NCBI GenBank assembly: GCA_013416455.1
Contig: JACCES010000004.1
Location: 326,078-390,077, forward strand
Direction of reading: 5' to 3'
Length of the DNA: 64,000 nt
DNA from: Alcaligenaceae bacterium
GTDB lineage: Bacteria > Pseudomonadota > Gammaproteobacteria > Burkholderiales > Burkholderiaceae_B
Positions 31,500 through 40,587 of this stretch are shown here, in pieces; the first letter of the stretch is position 1, and every line of letters starts with the position of its first letter. The notes beneath the pieces were generated by a model that saw only the letters and a program-made list of their open reading frames with translations, was not told where the DNA came from and made no database searches. Position numbers and translations under genes: made by a program.

Positions 31500-32468
31500 A
31501 TGGCTGTATTCACCCCCGTCAGCAATGACGACGCCCGCGAACTGCTGCAGCGCTACGAGCTGGGCGAACTGGTTTCCCTGCGCGGCATCACCGCGGGCAT
31601 CGAAAACACGAATTATTTCCTGAACACCACGCGCGGTGAATTCGTCCTGACGATATTCGAAGTCCTCACGGCCGAACAGCTTCCCTTCTACATCGAGCTC
31701 ATGGCGCACCTGGCGGAGCGCGGCGTACCGGTGCCGCACCCCCAGCCCATGCACGACGGCAAGCGCCTGACGCGGATGCACGGCAAGCCCTGCGCCATCG
31801 TCACCCGGCTCTCGGGCGGTTATGAACCCGACCCCGGTCCCGGGCACTGTGCGCTGGCTGGCGCAACACTGGCGCGCATGCATCTGGCCGCCGCCGACTT
31901 TCCCATCAGGCAGCCCAATCTGCGCGGCCTCGCCTGGTGGCGGCAGACGGCGCCGCAAGTTCTGCCCTTCCTCGACGCCGCTCAGGCCGAAATGCTGCAC
32001 AGCGCACTGCAAGAGCAAACCGCCTTTACAGCCACGCCCACCTATGCGGCGCTGCCCAGCGGGCCCGCTCATTGCGACCTCTTCCGCGACAACGTGCTGT
32101 TCGACGGCACCTACGAAGCGCCGCGCATGGGCGGTTTCATCGATTTCTATTTTGCCGGTTGCGATACCTGGCTGTTCGATGTGGCCGTAAGCGTGAACGA
32201 CTGGTGCATCGAGCGCGAGACCGGCGCCTTCATCGAGAACCGCCTGCTGGCCTGGCTGGATGCCTACGCCGCGCTGCGGCCGTTCACACCAGAGGAAAAG
32301 GAAGCATGGCCGGTATTGCTACGGGCGGGCGCATTGCGATTCTGGATTTCCCGGCTGTATGACTTCTTTCTGCCTCGGCCGGCCCAAACGCTCAAACCAC
32401 ACGACCCGCGCCATTTCGAGCGCATTCTGCATCTGCGTCGGCAAGTCGCCGCACCCAGGCTGCCCTGA
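31500..32468 (+). CDS. thrB: Homoserine kinase, APH-fold type
   Basis: 322 residues. Phosphorylates homoserine on the threonine pathway. The protein is of the aminoglycoside-phosphotransferase fold, not GHMP: MAVFTPVSNDDARELLQRYELG at the start, GIENTNYFL, the catalytic HCDLFRDNVLF loop (about residue 190) and GFIDFYFAGCDTWLFDVAV (DFG-like). This form is normal in beta- and many gammaproteobacteria. A 13-nt gap leads to the next membrane protein gene. Confidence 0.95.
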   Translation: MAVFTPVSNDDARELLQRYELGELVSLRGITAGIENTNYFLNTTRGEFVLTIFEVLTAEQLPFYIELMAHLAERGVPVPHPQPMHDGKRLTRMHGKPCAIVTRLSGGYEPDPGPGHCALAGATLARMHLAAADFPIRQPNLRGLAWWRQTAPQVLPFLDAAQAEMLHSALQEQTAFTATPTYAALPSGPAHCDLFRDNVLFDGTYEAPRMGGFIDFYFAGCDTWLFDVAVSVNDWCIERETGAFIENRLLAWLDAYAALRPFTPEEKEAWPVLLRAGALRFWISRLYDFFLPRPAQTLKPHDPRHFERILHLRRQVAAPRLP

Positions 32469-32480
32469 TCATCGACCGCC

Positions 32481-33236
32481 ATGCAAGCAGCCATTCTTCC
32501 CGTCAATGCCGGTTGGTTCTGGATCTTCGAAGGCTACCGGATCTGTCGCCGCCAGCCCCTGGCCATGTTCTTCTGGAGCATGACGCTGGGCGTGCTCATC
32601 ACTTTCAGCTATCTGGTGCCGCTGTTCGGCCAGATGGCGCTCATCATTGCCACCCCCAGCCTGACATTCATGACGCTGTCGGCCTGCAGGCGCATCAGCT
32701 CAGGGGAATCCATGCAACTGGGCATGTGGTCGCAGCCGCTGCGCGATGCCACCACCCGCAAGCGCCTGTTCGTGCTGGGCCTGGCCTACCTGGCATGCTG
32801 CATCGCCGCCGGGCTGATCGCCACACTGCCCTTCCTGAACAGCCTGACCGCCGCCATCGAAGGCCAGGGCCAGATCGACGAGATGGCCTTGCTGCAGGCC
32901 ATGCAGGCACCGCTGATCACCTTCGCGGTGCTCTACGTGCTGACTTCCATGCTGTTCTGGCACGCCCCCGCATTGATCGGCTGGCATGGCGTGCCCATGG
33001 GCCAGGCGCTGTTCTTCTCGATGGTCGCGTGCTGGCGCAACAAATGGGCCTTCCTGCTCTATGGCCTGAGCTGGGCGGCCATCTTCATCGGCGTGCAGCT
33101 GCTGGGGGCCATGCTCTCGGCACTGGGCATTTCAGGCGGTGTCATGCAGCTGCTGATGACGCCGGTCAACATCGCCGTGGCCGCGGTCCTGTATGCCAGC
33201 TTCTACCCCGCCTACGTCAGCGTGTTCAGGTCCTGA
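32481..33236 (+). CDS. BPSS1780-family membrane protein
   Basis: 251 residues with about six membrane helices. The N terminus (VNAGWFWIFEGYRICRRQPLAMFFWS) and the GQMALIIATPSLTFMTLSACRRI block match the BPSS1780-like family found next to thrB in Burkholderiales. The function is unknown. Cotranscribed with thrB. Confidence 0.88.
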   Translation: MQAAILPVNAGWFWIFEGYRICRRQPLAMFFWSMTLGVLITFSYLVPLFGQMALIIATPSLTFMTLSACRRISSGESMQLGMWSQPLRDATTRKRLFVLGLAYLACCIAAGLIATLPFLNSLTAAIEGQGQIDEMALLQAMQAPLITFAVLYVLTSMLFWHAPALIGWHGVPMGQALFFSMVACWRNKWAFLLYGLSWAAIFIGVQLLGAMLSALGISGGVMQLLMTPVNIAVAAVLYASFYPAYVSVFRS

Positions 33237-33247
33237 GCGGCTGAGCG

Positions 33248-34063
33248 CTACGCCTTCCGGCCCACGGCCGCGAACTCGGGGCGGCGCTTCCGCAGAAAGG
33301 CATCCGCGCCTTCCTTGAACTCGGCGCCCGCCGCGCCTTCAAGGAAGGCCCGCCGCTCCGCTTCGAGCTGAGTAGGAAGATCATGCAGAGCCGCCGAGCG
33401 CAGCAGAGCCTTGCTGCGGCCGAAGGCATGGACGGCGCCATCGGCCAGGCGAGCGGCCAGTTCCCGGCTGCGCGCGTCCAGTTCGCCGGCCGGCACCACC
33501 CAGTTCACCAGCCCAAGGGACAGCGCCTGGCCAGCATCGACGGTTTCGGACAGCAGGGTGAGTTCCATGGCTTTGCGCAAACCCACCACCCGGACCAGAT
33601 GCCATGAGCCGGACGCATCGGGATTGGCGCCGATCTTGGTATAAGCCATCTGGAAACGGACGTCGTCGGCGGCCATGGCCAGATCGGCCGCCAGAGCGAT
33701 GCTCATGCCGGCGCCCGCGACGGCCCCGTGCAGGCATGCCAGTACCGGAATCGGCAGCTCGGCCATCCGCGCCAGGCCGTCATGCAGGGGCGTAATGATG
33801 CGGTCAGCGACGCCGGACGGGTCGGCCGCCATCTGGGCGACATCCCCGCCGGCCATGAAAGCCCGGCCTTCGCCGCGCAGTACGAGTACACGGACGGACG
33901 GATCGGCAGCCACCTTGCCGATGGCATCGCGAAAGGCCTCGGCCATGCCGATATCGACCGCATTCAGCGCCCCGGGCCGGTTGAACACGACGTGCGCAAC
34001 CGGCCCGTCGGTGAGGTGGATCAGGGGCGCGGCGCCTTCTGCGCCAATACGGTCGATACTCAT
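33248..34063 (-). CDS. Enoyl-CoA hydratase/isomerase family protein
   Basis: 271 residues of the crotonase fold. VAHVVFNRPGALNAVDIGMAEAF is the N-terminal block, FMAGGDVAQMA and CLHGAVAGAGMSIALAADLAMAADDVRFQMAY the CoA/oxyanion region. The second Glu of typical hydratases is replaced in KIGANPDASGSWHL, where an Asp is seen, suggesting an isomerase-type or other crotonase. Convergent with the BPSS1780 gene. Confidence 0.9.
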   Translation of the reverse strand: MSIDRIGAEGAAPLIHLTDGPVAHVVFNRPGALNAVDIGMAEAFRDAIGKVAADPSVRVLVLRGEGRAFMAGGDVAQMAADPSGVADRIITPLHDGLARMAELPIPVLACLHGAVAGAGMSIALAADLAMAADDVRFQMAYTKIGANPDASGSWHLVRVVGLRKAMELTLLSETVDAGQALSLGLVNWVVPAGELDARSRELAARLADGAVHAFGRSKALLRSAALHDLPTQLEAERRAFLEGAAGAEFKEGADAFLRKRRPEFAAVGRKA

Positions 34064-34173
34064 TCATGCTCCTAATGATTCGTTTCTGGATTCGTGCCAG
34101 CGTACCACGGCGAGCCCACCGTCCGGCGCACGGGAAAGCACCGGTGGAGCGCCATGATCGGCCGGAGGGCCGC

Positions 34174-34536
34174 TTATCCCGACGCCATGGCATATATACC
34201 GGCGGTACGCAGCCCAATATGGACGCGATCGAGGTAATCAGGGTGCCGCCGGCAATAGCCGGCGGACAGCTCCACCACCATGCGGGCGCCCGCCGCGCCC
34301 GCCACCCTATACGGCGGCAAGCTGTGGACACAGCGGCATTCGCCGCCCCGCGCATCGAGAAACACCACGTCCAAGGCTTGCCTGAGAAAGAAAGTATGGA
34401 CCGCCCGGCAAGGCACCAGAACCAGCCCTTCGTCGGGCGCCAGCGTGCCGATCGCATGGACCCCCGGCAGCCGGAGCCGGAAGCTGTCCGCCACCCGCAG
34501 GCGCAGGGCGGTCGTCGTCGCCGCCATTCCGTTCAT
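34174..34536 (-). CDS. DUF192 domain protein at the end of the Tad operon
   Basis: 120 residues. The sequence VADSFRLRLPGVHAIGTLAPDEGLVLVPCRAVHTFFLRQALDVVFLD has the DUF192 hallmark (small soluble beta-rich family with conserved Leu-Val-Pro...Val-His-Thr). The start overlaps the tadC stop by 4 nt (ATGA), so it is part of the Tad operon. DUF192 genes are seen next to tad loci in other betaproteobacteria, with unknown function. Confidence 0.85.
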   Translation of the reverse strand: MNGMAATTTALRLRVADSFRLRLPGVHAIGTLAPDEGLVLVPCRAVHTFFLRQALDVVFLDARGGECRCVHSLPPYRVAGAAGARMVVELSAGYCRRHPDYLDRVHIGLRTAGIYAMASG

Positions 34537-35405
34537 TCCGACAGGACCAGGAACTTCATTGCAATGGGAAAGGCAATGATGAGGAAGGAACAGGGAAAAA
34601 TGCAGAAGATGAGCGGAAACATGAGTTTCACCGGTGCTTCCAGCGCCAGCTTCTCGGCCCGCAGGAAGCGTTCGCTGCGCCGTTGATCGGCCTGGGCGCG
34701 CAGGACGGGCCCCAGGCTCATGCCGGACGAATCCGCCTGGGCAATGGCGGCCACGAAATGATGCAGAGCCGGCAGGTCGCAGCGTTCCGCCCAATGGCTC
34801 AAGGCCTGCTGGCGGGCAACGCCCGCGCGGATGTCCGACAGGGTGTGCCGCAGCTCGTCTCTCAGCGGACCGGCGGGGCCGTTGCGCGCAGCCTGCCGCA
34901 AGGCGCCGTGAAGATTCAAGCCGGCCTCGACACAAAGAGTGGTCATGTCGAGCAGGAAGGGAAATTCCCGCGCCATGCGCAGCTTGCGCCGCCGCACCCG
35001 TTCCCTCAGCCGCTGCACCGGCCAGGTTGCCAGCAGGACTGCCGACACCGTGGCGCATGCCAGCACCGAGGCTGCCGAAACACTGGACCGAAGGACCAAC
35101 ACACTGGCACCGGCGGCAAGCATGGCCAGGATGCACTGCAGCGCGCAGAGATGGTGGGCGGTCCAGGGCGGGCCGGTGTCCGCCCGATACAGCAGCTGTT
35201 CCAGGCTCTGTCGCAGCCGCCAGGACATGAAAGGCCGGCAGACCGGCGCCAGTACGTCCACCCATGGCCACAACATTCTGATGAACAGCGGCAGCATGTG
35301 CCCGGCCGACGCCGATGCCTGAGCCAGCGGCCTGCCCAGCCACCAGGATGCCAGATACAAGGAGACGGCCGCCAGGGCCATGCTGGACCAGAGCCATATG
35401 TTCAT
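34533..35405 (-). CDS. tadC: Tad pilus assembly platform protein TadC (T2SS F family)
   Basis: 290 residues with N-terminal membrane helices, a cytoplasmic T2SSF domain (EFPFLLDMTTLCVEAGLNLHGALRQAA, then AIAQADSSGMSLGPVLRAQADQRRSERFLRAEKLALEAPVKLMFPLIFCIFPCSFLIIAFP) and a C-terminal helix. It forms the inner-membrane platform with TadB. This end segment is typical of TadC. The 49-nt gap after tadB is the largest in the operon. Confidence 0.94.
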   Translation of the reverse strand: MNIWLWSSMALAAVSLYLASWWLGRPLAQASASAGHMLPLFIRMLWPWVDVLAPVCRPFMSWRLRQSLEQLLYRADTGPPWTAHHLCALQCILAMLAAGASVLVLRSSVSAASVLACATVSAVLLATWPVQRLRERVRRRKLRMAREFPFLLDMTTLCVEAGLNLHGALRQAARNGPAGPLRDELRHTLSDIRAGVARQQALSHWAERCDLPALHHFVAAIAQADSSGMSLGPVLRAQADQRRSERFLRAEKLALEAPVKLMFPLIFCIFPCSFLIIAFPIAMKFLVLSE

Positions 35406-35454
35406 GCAAGCTCCCTTTTCCTTTTCTGTAGTCGGCGGGCCGCGTGAACAGGCC

Positions 35455-36303
35455 CTATACCTCGATATCGACGATGCGCCGCACTATGTAAATGCCCACG
35501 CCCTCCAGTACCGCCACCAGCAGCATTACGACCCACCCGGGAGCGCTCTGCCACAGCTGTCGCATGGTTTCGGGATCGAGCGCATGGAGAGCCAGCGCCA
35601 GCACGACGGGCAGCGCGGCCATGATCCAGGCTTGCATCCGGCCCTGCGACGTCAGGGCCCGTATCCGGCCGAGCAGATGCAGACGGGTGCGGAGCGTCAG
35701 CGATATGCGCTCCAGCGTTGCGGCCAGGCTGCCGCCGGTCTGTTCGGCCACCTTGATGGCCGCCACGACCAGACCGACCGACTCGGTGGGCACGCGGCCA
35801 TGCAGGGCATCCAGTGCATCGTTGAACGCCAGCCCCATGCGTTGCTGCTGCAGCAACAGCCCGAATTCCTGCGCCAGCGGCCGCCCCGCATGCCGCACGA
35901 CCTGCCGCAGCCCGGGCTGCAGGCCCGAACCCGAGCGCAGCGCGCCCGCCAGGGCAAGCAGGAAATCAGGCAATTGGTCATCGATACGGCGATGCCGGCG
36001 CCCGCGGGCCCATGCCATGATCCTGCGGGGAAGCGCCAATGCCAGGCCGGCGGCAAGGCCCGCCGCCAGAGGATGAGCCCCAACCGCCAAAAAGAGGGAA
36101 GCTACCGTGGCGGCGGCGAGCAGATTCACGCCCCAAAGCTGCTCCGGATCGAGGAAAAGGAAGAAATCCGCCAGCTCATGCACGGTTTCATGCTGGAAGG
36201 TGGCCCGATAGCGCAGGTATTCCCGCTGCAGCCACCGCAGCGTCATCCAGGCCATGATGGTGGCCAGGGTGCCGGACGCAAGCATCAGTATCAGAACTGC
36301 CAT
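35455..36303 (-). CDS. tadB: Tad pilus assembly platform protein TadB (T2SS F family)
   Basis: About 282 residues. Membrane helices at both ends flank the T2SSF domain (DQLPDFLLALAGALRSGSGLQPGLRQVV ... VVAAIKVAEQTGGSLAATLERISLTLRTR). Partner of TadC. The start at 36303 lies inside the cpaF 3' end (13-nt overlap), so translation is coupled to the ATPase. Confidence 0.93.
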   Translation of the reverse strand: MAVLILMLASGTLATIMAWMTLRWLQREYLRYRATFQHETVHELADFFLFLDPEQLWGVNLLAAATVASLFLAVGAHPLAAGLAAGLALALPRRIMAWARGRRHRRIDDQLPDFLLALAGALRSGSGLQPGLRQVVRHAGRPLAQEFGLLLQQQRMGLAFNDALDALHGRVPTESVGLVVAAIKVAEQTGGSLAATLERISLTLRTRLHLLGRIRALTSQGRMQAWIMAALPVVLALALHALDPETMRQLWQSAPGWVVMLLVAVLEGVGIYIVRRIVDIEV

Positions 36304-38150
36304 TCCCGTACCTCTCCGTTCCTGTGCAGGGAAGTAACCTGGGTCAACCATTCCAGCGGCACCGGATCATCGTCGCCATGAAAGCATTCGGGCCGCACTC
36401 CACAGCCCTCGAAACGTGGTTCGCCGTCATGTCGGTAGCGGAACAATTCCTGCGTCTGTATGCGTCCCGCTTCCATGCCGGTGATTTCCACAATGCTCAC
36501 GATCAGGCGGCGGCCGTCGGACAGGCGGGCCTGCTGAACGATGAGATCGACCGCCGATGCGACATGCTCGCGTATCGCCGCCAGAGGCAGGTCCATGCCC
36601 GCCATGAGGATCATGGTTTCCAGCCGCGCCAGGGCATCGCGCGGCGTATTCGCGTGCAGCGTCGTCAGGGACCCTTCATGGCCCGTATTCATTGCCGACA
36701 ACATGTCGAAAGCCTCCGCGCCCCGGCACTCGCCGACGATGATGCGGTCGGGCCGCATACGCAATGCATTGCGCACCAGATCACGGATTTCCACCCTGCC
36801 CTTGCCTTCCGCGTTCGCGGGCCGGGATTCCATCGAGATCAGATGCGCGTGATTCAGACGCAGTTCCGCGGCATCTTCGATGGTGATGATGCGCTCGCCC
36901 GCCGGGATGCAGTTCGACAGCACGTTCAGCAGCGTGGTCTTGCCCGAGCCTGTGCCGCCCGATACGATCAGGCTTTTGCGGGTCTTGACGCAGGCGGCCA
37001 GAAAGGCCGCCATGTGGCGATCCAGGCTCCCGGCATCCATGAGGTCCCCCATTTCCAGGCGCCGTTCCGGGAACTTGCGGATGGTCAGGCAGGCGCCGCG
37101 CAGGGCAATGGGCGGAATCACGGCATTGACGCGCGAACCATCCCTCAGGCGGGCATCCACCATGGGCGAGCTTTCATCGACGCGGCGGCCCAAGGGCGCA
37201 ACGATGCGGTCGATGATGGCCACGACGGCCTGCTCGCTGCTGAAGCCGGACTCATGGCGGACCAGGCGCCCATGCCTTTCGATGTAGATTTCCTCGTGCG
37301 AATTCACCATGATCTCGCTTACGCCCCGATCGGCCAGCAAAGGTTCCAGCGGGCCGAGCCCGACCGCTTCATCGACCACCTGCCGCAGCATGTCGGCGCG
37401 CTCGATGTGCGCGGGCAGCTGCCGGTCGTCCTCCAGAATGACGGAAAGCACACCGGCGGCTTCGGCGCGCAGCGCCTCATCGCTCAATGCCAGGATGTCG
37501 CGCCGGCGCAGATCCAGCGCCTCCAGCAGGGCCGTGTGCAGACGCCGGCGATGATGCAGGAAAACGTCCGCCGCAATGTCCCGCGCCTGCTCGTCCCCGG
37601 AATCGGTGGAATTCCCCGCTGGCGCGGTCGCCAGAACCGCCGGGCCGGAATGGGAGGGAGGATCCGCCGAAGCATCCGCGCCAGCCACCGCGCCGGTGGC
37701 AGCGCCCGTACCGGCACCCGAGGCATCGGTTGCGGTGCCGTCATCGGCGCTTGAGTCCGGGGGGACTTCCCCCGCCCGCATGCCCGCCGCCACGGCGCCG
37801 GTGGATGGCAGGTTGCCGGCAAGCGCCGCGCGGTCGGTGGCCGACGGCCGCAATAGATGAATGCAGCACGGCCCGATGATGATTTCATCCCCGAGCGACA
37901 GGGGGCCATGATGAGTGACGCGGCGGCCATTCACGAAGGTACCGGCAAGGCTGCCCAGATCCTCGAGGAAGAGCACGCCCGCCCTGGCCACGATGCGGGC
38001 GTGCCGCCTGGCGACGCGCCAGGACTTCAGGGTGAGACCGCAACCCTGCTCACGGCCGATGATGAGCGGCAGGACGAAGACACGGTATTCCCTGCGGCCA
38101 TCTTCGTATGCCAGTTCGAGTTCCAGCATGCCTTGCTCCGTTGTGCTCAT
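36291..38150 (-). CDS. cpaF: FHA-domain fused CpaF/TadA pilus ATPase
   Basis: 619 residues. Residues 1-100 form an FHA domain (LIIGREQGCGL, VARRHARI, LEDLGSLAGTFVNGRRV), which binds phosphothreonine. A Ser/Ala/Gly-rich linker (about 105-190) leads to a CpaF secretion ATPase: Walker A GGTGSGKTT (398-406), the Asp box/Walker B region RPDRIIVGECRGAEAFDML and the His box TTLHANTP. It drives Flp pilus assembly. The usual CpaF is ~450 residues without FHA, so a kinase may control this one. The start overlaps the secretin stop by 4 nt. Confidence 0.95.
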   Translation of the reverse strand: MSTTEQGMLELELAYEDGRREYRVFVLPLIIGREQGCGLTLKSWRVARRHARIVARAGVLFLEDLGSLAGTFVNGRRVTHHGPLSLGDEIIIGPCCIHLLRPSATDRAALAGNLPSTGAVAAGMRAGEVPPDSSADDGTATDASGAGTGAATGAVAGADASADPPSHSGPAVLATAPAGNSTDSGDEQARDIAADVFLHHRRRLHTALLEALDLRRRDILALSDEALRAEAAGVLSVILEDDRQLPAHIERADMLRQVVDEAVGLGPLEPLLADRGVSEIMVNSHEEIYIERHGRLVRHESGFSSEQAVVAIIDRIVAPLGRRVDESSPMVDARLRDGSRVNAVIPPIALRGACLTIRKFPERRLEMGDLMDAGSLDRHMAAFLAACVKTRKSLIVSGGTGSGKTTLLNVLSNCIPAGERIITIEDAAELRLNHAHLISMESRPANAEGKGRVEIRDLVRNALRMRPDRIIVGECRGAEAFDMLSAMNTGHEGSLTTLHANTPRDALARLETMILMAGMDLPLAAIREHVASAVDLIVQQARLSDGRRLIVSIVEITGMEAGRIQTQELFRYRHDGEPRFEGCGVRPECFHGDDDPVPLEWLTQVTSLHRNGEVREWQF

Positions 38151-39562
38151 TCGATGTCTCCATCCGGCGGGCCGGCCCGGCCGGGATCAGGGCGCCGACC
38201 CGTATTCCACTGCCCGCCGGCGCCCGCCCAGGGAACCCAGGCTTCGTTCACGGGCGCCAGCAGCCCGGGCTGAGCCGGCCGCTCGCGGATGGGCACGTTC
38301 AGCAGGGGCGGATGAGGGAATCCCCCGCGCATCAGTTCCCCGCCCTGCTTCACCCTGCGCTCGACGTCGGGGTGTTCGGCCGACACGACGACAGGCGTCA
38401 CGAACACCGCAAGCTCTGTGTCGTTGTGCTGCTTCTTGGTCGAACGGAACAGAGCGCCCAGCAAAGGCAGCCTGCCCAGGCCCGGCACGGCGTCGACGCT
38501 GCGCGCGTCCTCGCGCGACAGGAAGCCGGCCAGAACCAGTGTCTGCCCGGAACGCACATTGAATTCCGTGGAGGCGCGCCGGGTCTTCAGGGCCGGCCCG
38601 TTTTCCACCGAAAGCGCATGATCGACAGAGCTGACTTCCACTTCTATGCGGGAACGGACGATCCCGCTGCGTTCGATGCGCGGCGTGATTTTGAGCGATA
38701 CGCCGTAAGGCTTGAAGGCGGTATTGGTGGACCCATTGGCATCCGTGGTCGAGTACGGCACTTCTCCCCCCGCCAGGAATTCGGCGGTTGAACCGCTGCG
38801 GGCAAGCAGTTGGGGCTGGGCCAGCACCATGGCATGGCCCTGCTGCGTGAGTGCGCTCAGCTGAGCCGACCAGAGTGCGCTGGCGCCCAGGTAGCCTGCG
38901 GCCACGCCCATCGGGAACAAGGTCGGCACGACGTTCTCGCCCGGCCTGTCGGCAAGGCGGCGGCTGCCGCCGTCCCAGGCCATGGCGGCATTCAGGCCGC
39001 CCGCCGCCGGCGATTGCCAGCGGACACCCAGTTCCCGGACAAGAAAGCGTGGCATTTCCAGCACCTGAACGTCGAGCAGCACCATGTTGTCCCAGCCGAC
39101 CTGGCCGGTGAAATTCAGCAACTGCGGATAGCGCCGCGCCAGCTCTTCCAGCCGCAACAGGTCTTCGTCGGACAGGCCATCGCCTTCGACCAGCAGCTTG
39201 TCGCCCACGGAGGTCACCCTGACCCCCGGAATGCGCTCGAGTACATCGCGGAGTTCCTGCTCGATCCTGCGCGCGCCTTCGGGGGCCACATCGACGTCGT
39301 AGCGCTGCCGCCCACCGTCGGCAGACCATATCTGCAGGACGCTGGACCCTGCATTGCGCGCAAATACGATCACTTCCTTTTCTTCGGTCGTGACCGCATT
39401 GAGCACATGGCCGTCCCCCACCGCGACCCGCGCCACATCCGGAACGGCGATCACCCGGACTTCCCCGACCTGCATGCGCAACAGCTTGTCGGCCCGGGCC
39501 GCTGCCGGAGCCAGAAGCGCCAGCAGTGCGAGCCAGTGCAATATATGACCGGAGCGCCTCAT
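38147..39562 (-). CDS. cpaC: Tad pilus secretin (CpaC/RcpA)
   Basis: 471 residues with a signal peptide (ends Ala-Arg-Ala, about residue 24). The N-terminal pilus-motif domain (MQVGEVRVIAVPDVARVAVGD) and BON-like part are followed by the secretin domain (MVLAQPQLLARSGSTAEFLAGGEVPY, then LVLAGFLSREDARSVDAVPGLGRLPLLGALFRS). It forms the outer-membrane pore for the pilus. Spacing to cpaB is 4 nt. Confidence 0.95.
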   Translation of the reverse strand: MRRSGHILHWLALLALLAPAAARADKLLRMQVGEVRVIAVPDVARVAVGDGHVLNAVTTEEKEVIVFARNAGSSVLQIWSADGGRQRYDVDVAPEGARRIEQELRDVLERIPGVRVTSVGDKLLVEGDGLSDEDLLRLEELARRYPQLLNFTGQVGWDNMVLLDVQVLEMPRFLVRELGVRWQSPAAGGLNAAMAWDGGSRRLADRPGENVVPTLFPMGVAAGYLGASALWSAQLSALTQQGHAMVLAQPQLLARSGSTAEFLAGGEVPYSTTDANGSTNTAFKPYGVSLKITPRIERSGIVRSRIEVEVSSVDHALSVENGPALKTRRASTEFNVRSGQTLVLAGFLSREDARSVDAVPGLGRLPLLGALFRSTKKQHNDTELAVFVTPVVVSAEHPDVERRVKQGGELMRGGFPHPPLLNVPIRERPAQPGLLAPVNEAWVPWAGAGGQWNTGRRPDPGRAGPPDGDIE

Positions 39563-39566
39563 GGCC

Positions 39567-40586
39567 TTATTCCATCTCCGCCGGCGGCTCGGCCGCCGTG
39601 ATCAGCCCGGTGACATGGTCGATTTCAGCGGACGAGGCATCGGCCGGCAGGGAAGCAAGCGCATGCTGCGGCAGCCAGGCGCTGACCAGTTTCTGCACCT
39701 GCGGCAGGTCGAAGACGCCGCCGGGATTGCGGGCCGCGGGCGTGTCGGGCGCAAGCTTCGGGACGTTGCGCACGCTGCGGTTTCCGTACAGCACCGGTGC
39801 CCGCGAAGAAGGCTGCCTGGGTGGCTGATTGGCCACCCCGAGCAGAGTGGCCAGGTCGCCGCGCACGGCCTTGGTGCTGGAACGGTCGTCGCCGGGATGC
39901 CGCAATATCGCCGTGATGGTGCCGCTCTGGCGGGCGGCCACCAGCTTCACCGCATCTTCCGGAGAGGTATCGAGCGTCACGGTGGAAAAGCCTTGCCCGG
40001 GCTGGCCCGCCGCCGACTGTGTCTGGGCGCCCGTCGCAAGCACCAGCACCCCTTGCAGCAAGGGCGCCGTGATGCGCCTGCGCTGATATTCGAAAGATAC
40101 GTAAAGGTCGATGAGATCGCCGGGTTCCAGCAGCCCGGACACTGAATTGATGGCATCCACCGGCATGGTGACGGCCCGGCGGCCGTCGCCGAGATGGCTG
40201 GAGAAAGCGGCCCGCTCCGAAACCCGGCCGTGCACAGGCAGGACCAGGTCGCCCGCCCGCAAGGAGCTGCGCAGAATCATGCCCGCGAGACGCGCATGGT
40301 GGGCGGCGTCGACACTGTCACTGGGCACCAGCCCGGCTGGAAAAGAGCGGCTGGCCAGATGCTCGGCACTGATGCGCGTCCCCGCCGGCAGATCGTGGGC
40401 GGCGACGACCCGCGCAACGACAGGTGTTCTCGCATCGGCTTCGAGCCGTTCCACATGAGTCTGGATGTGCTGCCGGGCCGACCAGGCCGCCGCCAGCCCC
40501 GCCACCGCCGCGGCGGCCAGGACCACGGCGGAACGGTTCAGCTTCAGGCGGCTTCCGGCCAGAAAGAGGAAACGCACAGGCCGCAT
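39567..40586 (-). CDS. cpaB: Flp pilus assembly protein CpaB/RcpC
   Basis: 339 residues. An N-terminal membrane helix (NRSAVVLAAAAVAGLAAAW) precedes a SAF-type domain (VAAHDLPAGTRISAEHLASRSFPAGLVP), a beta-clip and the RcpC region (LLEPGDLIDLYVSFE ... ITAPLLQGVLVLATGAQT). It links the secretin to the assembly machine in the periplasm. One nucleotide separates it from the previous stop. Confidence 0.93.
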   Translation of the reverse strand: MRPVRFLFLAGSRLKLNRSAVVLAAAAVAGLAAAWSARQHIQTHVERLEADARTPVVARVVAAHDLPAGTRISAEHLASRSFPAGLVPSDSVDAAHHARLAGMILRSSLRAGDLVLPVHGRVSERAAFSSHLGDGRRAVTMPVDAINSVSGLLEPGDLIDLYVSFEYQRRRITAPLLQGVLVLATGAQTQSAAGQPGQGFSTVTLDTSPEDAVKLVAARQSGTITAILRHPGDDRSSTKAVRGDLATLLGVANQPPRQPSSRAPVLYGNRSVRNVPKLAPDTPAARNPGGVFDLPQVQKLVSAWLPQHALASLPADASSAEIDHVTGLITAAEPPAEME

Positions 40587-40587
40587 T

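Noticed and set aside
34537..35409. Reading the DUF192 gene as a 411-residue protein extending upstream to 35409
   Set aside because: The added ~290 residues are the out-of-frame shadow of tadC. The 4-nt overlap start at 34536 gives the right family length.
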